Source: Vermamoeba vermiformis (taxonomy: Eukaryota > Tubulinea > Echinamoebida). From it: DNA of 64,000 nt. A model generated the notes under the pieces. The model saw only the letters and a list, made by a program, of their open reading frames with translations, searched no databases and was not told the DNA's origin. The stretch lies in assembly GCA_045837725.1 (NCBI GenBank), contig JBEWZL010000006.1, positions 186,001 to 250,000 on the forward strand, given 5' to 3'. The translations under genes were made by a program, and so were the position numbers. Of the stretch, positions 56,901 through 64,000 are shown piece by piece. Within the stretch, counting starts at the first letter, position 1, and each line of letters opens with the position of its first letter.

Positions 56901-58709
56901 TGCCAAAGAATACAATGATCATATCGAACGTTTAAAACAAGACCTTCAATCAAAACACGAACAAAATGAACGGTTGCGACTCGAGCTAGAGGCATCAGTG
57001 AAGTCGGAAGTCGAGCAAATGAAGCTGCAAGTTGACCAATCAGCGAGCAGCAACAAAAAGTTTGAAACCGAATTGAACGAGCTGAAGCAACAGAACGAGG
57101 TCATGCGAAACCAAATCGAAGCATCAAACAGCGAGATCGAGTCCTTGAAGAAGACAAGCGAGGCTTTAAATAGCGCAATTGAGACCGTCAAATCCGAATT
57201 AGTATCAAACAAATCACTAGAAGCAGACTTGGGAGTAGCCGTTGATTCTGGCAGACATCAACACGATGAAGTTGTTAGTAAGGTCAAGGACGTTGAAGCC
57301 ACTGTTCAATTGTTGCGTGAAGAGCTCAAGCAACAACAGAACATGGCGCCAGTCACTTCAGTCATTACAAACAACGAAGAGCTGGAGCTTAAGTTCAACG
57401 CACTGCAGAGCACCGTTGATGAAATCAAGGAAAAAGCTGACCGGGCCATGGCATTCATGGACGCCGAGCAGCTAGACAATGAGTCTAACCGCGCCAATTT
57501 GCAAGAACTTCGTACGGCCCTCTCGGATCTGACCGAAAAGCAAAAGAAAAGCGAGGAGTCAGCGCTGGCTAAATTAGCAAATTTGGAGACAAGAGCATCG
57601 TTAGACCGTCAAGCCTTTGAAGAGTTCAAATCAGCGACTGACAAACAGTTGCAAGGTCTGGATTACAAAGCACTGATTGACACGCTAAGTCGTCGCGTGG
57701 ACACAGTGCAAGAGTCGTTCAGCAAGTTTGAAGCAGGTTTCAAGCCCAATGTTCTCGCGCTAATTGATGCGCACCAAGCGTTGACATCTGTCAACGAAGC
57801 CTGTCAAAAGCTCAACTCCAAGTACGACAAGCTGGACGACACTGTGCAACACGTGTCAAAATCTGTTGACGCGAACAACATGACCCTCGATAACTTCACG
57901 AAGCAATTGAAGTCCGTTGAAAGCAACAAGCTCCCTGTAGCTAAGTTCGACGAATTCGTCGCTACTGATTGGAACTCGCACGTCAAATCGCTTGGTGAAT
58001 TACAGACCCTTGTCAAGTCATTGTGTGAAACTGTGAAAAATTCAGTCACGTTCGGCAGCGACTCGCCACACGATCAGACACGAGAGATCAAGTACGAAGA
58101 GGAATTTAACTTGACTGCGAAGAAGAGCACGACACTGGTGCAATCAATTCGCACGAACAACAACAATGGGCCTCATAATCAGCACAATAGAGCTGGTCAA
58201 ATGGACCGAATGAGCAAAGTTTTCAACAAGTTTTTGGCGGGAACTGGCGTTGGATTAGCAGCCGGGTTGATGTCGCAGTTAATTCTGGTGGACAAGTCAG
58301 CCAGTGCTCAAGAGTAAGTACTAGCCAAAAGCTATTATATGACGTTGTAGCTAACTATATTTACTTTATTAGTGCCAGGCAAATCCTCCGCAAGATTGTC
58401 CAGACAGGCCTGTCTTTTGGCATTTTGATCGGCCTATCAAAAATAACCTCGCATGCACTACATTCGCTGCACTTGTTCAGCGGCACAGCGAAGGACAGCC
58501 AGCAACAAAAGAGCATCACTTCAAAGACGGCCATAACCTCGCAGTTCTTAGGCTATAATCTCGTCGGATCGCTATTTGCTAGCGTTTGTTTGACGGGTCT
58601 AAGTGGTCAATGGAACGTAGTGACTAGATCCACTTTAATTGGCACCTGCTCAGCACTGATGTTCCATATTTGTTTGCGACTGCGAAAAAGACGTAGTGTT
58701 CATTTTTAA
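53986..58709 (+). CDS. RRM, EF-hand-like, long coiled-coil and C-terminal membrane protein
   Basis: About nine exons from ATG 53986. Residues 10-110 form an RRM (VVYVHDLPASITEERVREIF as the RNP2 side, IAVIHFSSARGVHAALLM as the RNP1 side). A helical region with one EF-hand-like unit follows (EFLTKNGYACDEDQVREIF, VTYDEFVTGFVSYI). Then come a Ser/Pro/acidic linker and roughly 700 residues of coiled coil (EELKNELELLREENKSFKDQ, ELKQQNEVMRNQIEASN). The C-terminal end has two or three hydrophobic segments (FLAGTGVGLAAGLMSQLILV, IVQTGLSFGILIG, FLGYNLVGSLFASVCL). Exon phases stay in frame throughout, including the roughly 45-bp intron ending at 55240. That supports one gene, although ATG 55231 could start a second transcript. 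Possibly an RNA or organelle tether; that is speculative. Confidence 0.75.
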
Positions 58710-59717
58710 GTAGTACTTGTACGATAAATCTTCGTTCGCGTTTAAACGGTGCTGGATCAGTAACCTTTTTTTTTGTATTCCCGCGACAACACACGACGGC
58801 AATTTCTTTTTTTTTTTGTTACGGCAATGTAACCTATGGTAAGCTTCGCGCTGGGAGACTATCCTGACTGAGCATTCAGTAATTATTTTCAAATAACGTT
58901 CATTTTGTAAATCTACACTCCAGAATTTTTTAAAGCCTAAAAGAAATTATTTTCGTGTACACAAGCTCAAGAACGGACTTTTGAATACAGAATTGCCGGC
59001 AAATAATTTTTGTGCAAATAATTTTCGCATCTGTGGAGCTATTGACTAACAAACTGTTCTAGGAATAACCTGAATTAGTACGGAAATTATACGCACGATG
59101 ACTATCATTTAGACAATGAGTCACAAAGACGGTAGTTAATATGCTAAAGTGCTGCTGAAAAGTTCGAAGTTGTCGCTTTAATTTCCACACAGCGAATAGT
59201 ATACTGACCTAATGCAGCGGAGTACCGAAGCAAGCCGTGAGATTCTACAGCATTGCCAACGAGAAAAGCAGAGGATGCATCCCTTTAGATTAGTACCTCA
59301 ATGACGAATAGGCGTTTTGGAAGTTAGTACCCAAAGGTCTATTGCTTTGTGAGGTCAGAAGCGAGATCTACTGCTTGTTGCTATTCATCTGCCATCTCAT
59401 CCGGTGCTGCATCGGAACTGATACTGTCAAAGTGTCACTTGAGGGAGCATGTTCTGTTCGCCCTCACGGAAGCAACGAGGATGTGGATCGATCATTTGAT
59501 GTCAAATAATGCAGCAGAGCACTCAATCAAACCACAAATACGAGTAGAAATGCTTCCGTGGAATAGTCGTTAAATTCCCGGTAGTCGGCGCTAAGTCGAA
59601 AATAATCACGAAAGTTCGTTCCGTTGGTGAATTACAAGTCGCTTGTCATCGGTTAGCTCATTTGCAAATTGTGTTTCATCCGTAGAAGAGGTCGATATAG
59701 TGAAACTCTGCGACACA
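58710..59717. other. 1-kb intergenic region, the longest gene-free stretch
   Basis: Two poly-T tracts lie near 58768-58780 and 58806-58818. The rest has more balanced composition than introns but no convincing frame or recognisable ncRNA. It presumably carries the V-ATPase promoter. Confidence 0.5.
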
Positions 59718-62700
59718 ATGGGCGAGCTATTTAGATCCGAAGAAATGACTTTGGTGCAGCTCTTTGTGCAAATCGAAGCTGCGCATGATACAGTAGATGA
59801 ATTAGGTCAATTAGGGCTCGTTCAATTCCGAGACGTAAGTATAAGAAGCTTAATGATATAAGTATATAAGTAAACTACAGGTTTCCTCTTTAGGAAATTA
59901 AAGAAATTTATTCATTGAATCCGATTATTATTATTATAGTTGAATAGCCAAGTCAATGCCTTTCAAAGAAACTTCTCTAGCGAAGTCAAGCGAACGGACG
60001 AAGTGCTCAGGAAACTCAATAACTTTGCGAATGAAATCGATAGCGCTAATACCAAACTGGCGGAAGAAAAAGCTCCGTTGATCGTAGTACAGGAAGGAGG
60101 CGAACCTCTCGTGGAGCTTCAATTGGACGAATTAGAGGTAAGATTTCATTTTTAACGACATCCAGAAAAAGATGACGAAAAGTCGAAAATCAGCCGATGC
60201 AAAGTTGACAATTTACGACATTATTTGCGATCTTTGATGGTATTCAATAACATTTGTTGATTTAGGCTAAGGTTGAGGACCTAGACAAAGAGCTCGAGCA
60301 GTTCAAAAATAACTACGATAATTTGGAGAGATCTTACAATGAGTTGGTGGAACTCAAACACGTCTTGGAGAAGAGCAATAACTTTTTCGCTGAGGTACCT
60401 TACACTTTATGAATCGTTCGGAAAAATGCGAGTGGATCGGCGGATCGAGTGTGGATTCGACCTTTCCCTCATGCCCAATGAATGCATAGGCTAATAATCC
60501 TTGTTAGGTCGCTTATGACAAGATTGGCAACACTACTGATAGAGCTCGTTTAATAAGCGATGAAGAATCCCAAGTGCGCAGCACATCTAGCGGGATCAAG
60601 CTCGGTTACGTGACGGGTGTGGTACCTCGCACCAAGTTTTCCGTCTTTGAACGAGTATTGTTCCGTGCTACTCGCGGTAATCTTTACATGAAGTACGCTG
60701 AAATCGAAGAACAATTGCTCGACAACGACCGTCAGCCAGTCTTCAAGAATGTATTCATCATTTTCTTCCAAGTACGTCCTAATATTATTTAATTCATTAT
60801 TTTACAAGAAATTCTAATATTATTTTTTGTTTAGGGCGAACACTTGCAAACAAAGATCAAAAAGATTTGCGAGTCATTTGGATCTCGTTTACACGAATGC
60901 CCTGAGTCCGCAAACGAAAGGTGCGTATGATATAACAATATATTAGCTCTTAATATTAAATCTAATCGTTTGAGAAGACGAGATCTGGCCCAACAAGTGC
61001 GGTTCAAGCTCGATGACTTGAAAATTGTTGTTTCTCGCACACAAGAGCACCGTCGCAATTTATTATCGGGCATTGCTTTGCACTTGGAAAGCTGGCGAAA
61101 CAAAGTGACCAAAGAAAAGTGGATCTACCACACGATGAACTTGTTCAACTACGACTTGGGTCATAAGTGCTTAATAGCTGAAGGCTGGTGTCCAAAGAGC
61201 TCGATCGAAGACGTTCAATTGTCTTTGCGCCTTGCTCGTGAACGCAGCGGAGCACTCGTCCCTTCAATTTTGAACATTCTGCGTACCAAAGAGACACCAC
61301 CAACGTACTTCAAAACGAACAAGTTCACGGCAGTCTATCAAGATATTGTCGACGCCTACGGTGTGGCAAGATATCGCGAGGTCAATCCAGCGGTGTTCAG
61401 CATGGTCACATTTCCGTTCTTGTTTGCTGTCATGTTCGGCGACGTCGGCCACGGTCTCGTGATGTTTGCAGCTGCGGTCTATTTGCTCACCAAGGAGAGA
61501 GAATACGAGGGCAAGAAGCTTAACGAGGTACGTCGTAGATATTTGTGTCAAGCAAAAATTTCACATGTCAAAGTGTCAAAGTGTCAAATGCTAACCCTCA
61601 TTCACGATAGATGGTCGCCATGGTATTCAATGGTCGCTATCTGCTCCTATTGATGAGCATCTTCTCTATTTACATCGGTTTGATCTACAACGAATTCCTT
61701 TCAGTGCCGATGAACCTCTTTGGCACGAACTGGGAAATTGATCCTGAATACGGCGATGGCCGTCATTATCGCCTTATTGATATGAACCGAACTTATCCCT
61801 TTGGTGTTGACCCTGTCTGGAAGGTACGGAACTTGCAATCATTGGATATTTCCTTTTATGGCAAGTCACTTACGTTAAATCTTTTTGTAGGGTGCTGAGA
61901 ACGAGTTAGGCTACTACAACTCGTTGAAGATGAAGATGTCAATTCTTCTCGGCGTCACACAAATGTTGCTCGGTCTGTTCATGAAGCTCTTGAACGCCAT
62001 TTACTTCCGTTCAGGCCTCGACATTGCCTTCGAATTCATACCACAATTGATCTTCATGCTCTCTATCTTTGGCTACCTCTGCTTCCTTATCTTGTTCAAA
62101 TGGTTCTTGCCGTACATGCACTACGACATTATTAGCGCCGGCGAGCCTGTGGACCATACTTGTGCTCCTGATTTGGGCAAACTTGGTTGCTCGCCTGCTG
62201 GCACTCAATGCGCTCCTGCCTTGCTGAACGTGTTGATTTACATGTTCTTGGCCCCAACGGACGAATGTGCCTCGAAGAACTTGTTCCCGGCCCAAAAAAC
62301 CGTTCAACTTGTGCTGATCGTGCTCGCTTTGGTCTCCATTCCTGTCATGTTGCTTGTGAAGCCATTGGTCCTGCGCTACAGACACAACAAGAGCAAAGCT
62401 GCCTATGAAATAGTGCGCGATGACGATCTGATTATCAACAAGCAAAATGACCACGATGACTTGCACTCTGCAAGCGAGTCCAAAGATGAAAAATCATCGC
62501 AGGGTACCGGCACCGGCGGTCACGGCCACGGTCACGATGACGAAGAATTTGAATTCGGTGAAGTGATGATTCATCAACTGATCGAAACAATTGAATTCGT
62601 ACTGTCATCGGTGTCCAACACTGCCTCGTACTTGCGTCTTTGGGCGCTGTCCCTGGCTCATTCCGAACTGTCCACAGTGTTCTGGGACATGCTGCTCGTC

Positions 62701-62922
62701 AAGACCATCAAGTCGCAGTGGTACTATGCCTTATTTGGCATCGCTGTGTGGATCGGCGTGACTGTCATCGTGCTCATGTGCATGGAGTCGTTGTCCGCGT
62801 TCTTGCACGCATTGCGATTGCATTGGGTCGAGTACATGAACAAGTTCTACAAAGGCGATGGCAAGAAGTTTGTGCCGTTCTCTTACAACGCCATTTTGTC
62901 TGGTGAAGCGAACGACCAATAA
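59718..62922 (+). CDS. ATP6V0A: V-type proton ATPase subunit a
   Basis: Eight exons: 59718-59834, 59940-60137, 60266-60394, 60508-60771, 60835-60920, 60975-61527, 61611-61823 and 61891-62922. They total 864 codons, the usual size for this subunit. The cytosolic half starts [20 protein letters not shown] and contains [20 protein letters not shown] and [11 protein letters not shown]. The membrane half has [38 protein letters not shown] and the essential half-channel helix [20 protein letters not shown] with the conserved Arg. It is part of the Vo sector that moves protons into lysosomes, contractile vacuoles or Golgi. A His/Asp-rich loop ([11 protein letters not shown]) precedes the key helix. 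Confidence 0.97.
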
Positions 62923-63050
62923 TACCCTGTAGCACCAATAAGGAAATTCTAATCCTCACCAAAACATTTTCGACATAAAATTTCAGTTTCGGACAATTTA
63001 ATCGAATTTGAATTTTGTGAAAAATGATTTAATTACGTATAGTTTATGAA

Positions 63051-64000
63051 CTAATAATAGATGGCTTCAATTTCATACAACTTGGGCAATTTTTCGAATA
63101 TTTTTTGTTGATCCAATCGAAATTCTTTCTCTGAATCCATCGTCACTGCCAAATACTGCAAAGATGTCAAAAGTGTCAAGTTTTCTAATGGCTTGGAATC
63201 ACGCACATCTAAATCCAACCACGTCAATTTGTTCAAATTAGTCCACGTTTCCATATTTGCATTGGCGTTGATGTGCAGCGTCAAATTTTCCAAGTTTGTT
63301 AATTGACCAATCGCATTGCACATTTGGGGAGAGGCATCAAGCAATGATAATAGTGTCAAGTGTTGAAAATTTGTGAGTGCATTGACCATATTTGGAGTAT
63401 CTGGTATTTGAGACAATTGTTCCAAATTTGTCAATAGAACGAGATCTGAAAACGCCACCGGTCCTGGTTTTGCTGAAATCGATTTTAAGGAGGTCATTTT
63501 GGATGCGTCTTCGAAAGTCACGTTGCCTCTCAATGCTGCAATCTCGGTTAATCTCGCCAAAGCAGTTGAAATATTCACTGAAACGTTGTTGCCCGCCTGG
63601 AAAAATTTTACTTCGAGATCCACCAAATTTGTCAATGAATTGATAGCTGCAGCTAATTGTGTTGCATCAAATTTGCCTTCGATATGTAATCTGAGGTATT
63701 CAAGCTTTGTAAATCTCGCTAGTTCGTTGAAATAATTGGATCCAGTTTCTTCATCGATAATTGTCAATGAATTAATGATCAGCTCTTGCAGCCCATTTGA
63801 TTTGATATAAGAGAACAGCTCTTTTCTTTCCGCTTCAGGCCATGATTCGTTGAAATTGATTCGCAGAAATCCCAAATTAGTTAACTTTGACATGTGACGC
63901 GGTGGCACATCCGTAACTGACAAAGAGGTCAGATGAGCTGGATATTCGTCAATATCATGGGCTGTGATGCCAAGTGATTCTAAATTTGTCAATTTTCCGA
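63051..64000 (-). CDS. Leucine-rich-repeat protein, C-terminal part (runs off right edge)
   Basis: A single open frame from the right edge to the TAG at 63053-63051, about 316 residues with no start inside the window. It has about twelve irregular repeats of 22-26 residues built on LTNL.L.L (KLTNLGFLRINFNESWPE, LTNLVDLEVKFFQAGNN, LTNLENLTLHINANANME, LTSLQYLAVTMDSEKEF). No signal peptide or membrane segment in the visible part. Unlike the RNI-type LRR gene at 24.7 kb, these repeats resemble those of large amoebal LRR families. Confidence 0.75.
   Translation of the reverse strand, partial: GKLTNLESLGITAHDIDEYPAHLTSLSVTDVPPRHMSKLTNLGFLRINFNESWPEAERKELFSYIKSNGLQELIINSLTIIDEETGSNYFNELARFTKLEYLRLHIEGKFDATQLAAAINSLTNLVDLEVKFFQAGNNVSVNISTALARLTEIAALRGNVTFEDASKMTSLKSISAKPGPVAFSDLVLLTNLEQLSQIPDTPNMVNALTNFQHLTLLSLLDASPQMCNAIGQLTNLENLTLHINANANMETWTNLNKLTWLDLDVRDSKPLENLTLLTSLQYLAVTMDSEKEFRLDQQKIFEKLPKLYEIEAIYY

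Noticed and set aside
59349-59573. 74-codon frame in the 1-kb gap before V-ATPase
   Set aside because: No start ATG, no homology, no splice signals; looks like chance.

Overview
The window is nuclear DNA from an intron-rich, compact, A/T-rich unicellular eukaryote. Genes lie on both strands, are often only 80-600 bp apart, and are split by many short GT-AG introns (about 45-200 bp, commonly GTAAGT or GTACGT donors and TTTTAG or TATAG acceptors). An Spg1/Tem1 GTPase (fungi, amoebae, plants, not animals), an animal-like AASS, a DENND1-type Rab regulator and G8 and beta-helix surface proteins together suggest a free-living protist near the opisthokont/amoebozoan side of the tree. I favour an amoebozoan but cannot prove it from sequence alone.

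Layout. 0.5-4 kb: DENND1-like Rab GEF (minus). 4.3-4.7 kb: a bacterial-type RlmH rRNA methyltransferase (plus). 5-8.7 kb: two tandem kelch/EGF surface-protein paralogs, the second lacking its 5' end. 8.8-13.6 kb: a large secreted G8-domain protein of CEMIP/TMEM2 type (minus). 13.7-19.7 kb: an ICMT-like membrane methyltransferase, a coiled-coil protein that appears to need a -1 frameshift, and Spg1. 20.2-24.4 kb: an NT5C-like protein fused to an RNA-ligase-like domain with a tRNA-Pro gene in one intron, then Nup37. 24.4-26.2 kb: a MITE-like foldback element and an LRR gene. 26.5-31 kb: a C2/His-rich/ankyrin gene whose 749-bp intron holds a 5S rRNA gene and a tRNA-Met gene. 31.6-35.6 kb: bifunctional lysine-ketoglutarate reductase/saccharopine dehydrogenase. 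35.9-39.6 kb: a divergent Rab, a tiny gene and a CpG-poor Crinkler-type effector-like gene. 40-49 kb: a SAP protein, a GH99 endomannosidase, RAD54B and a SAP/lysine-rich nuclear protein. 49-52.6 kb: a GPI-anchored beta-helix protein. 53-58.7 kb: a small gene and a long RRM/EF-hand/coiled-coil/membrane protein. 59.7-62.9 kb: V-ATPase subunit a. 63-64 kb: a partial LRR gene.

Themes. Membrane traffic and endolysosome function recur (DENN, Rab, V-ATPase, ICMT-like). So do surface proteins with signal peptides and likely GPI tails (two kelch/EGF, G8, beta-helix) and nuclear DNA/RNA proteins (RAD54B, two SAP proteins, Nup37). The most unusual features are Pol III genes nested in sense inside protein-coding introns, the NT5C-RNA ligase fusion with altered catalytic residues in both halves, and the A AAA AAG slippery site exactly where a reading frame changes by -1.
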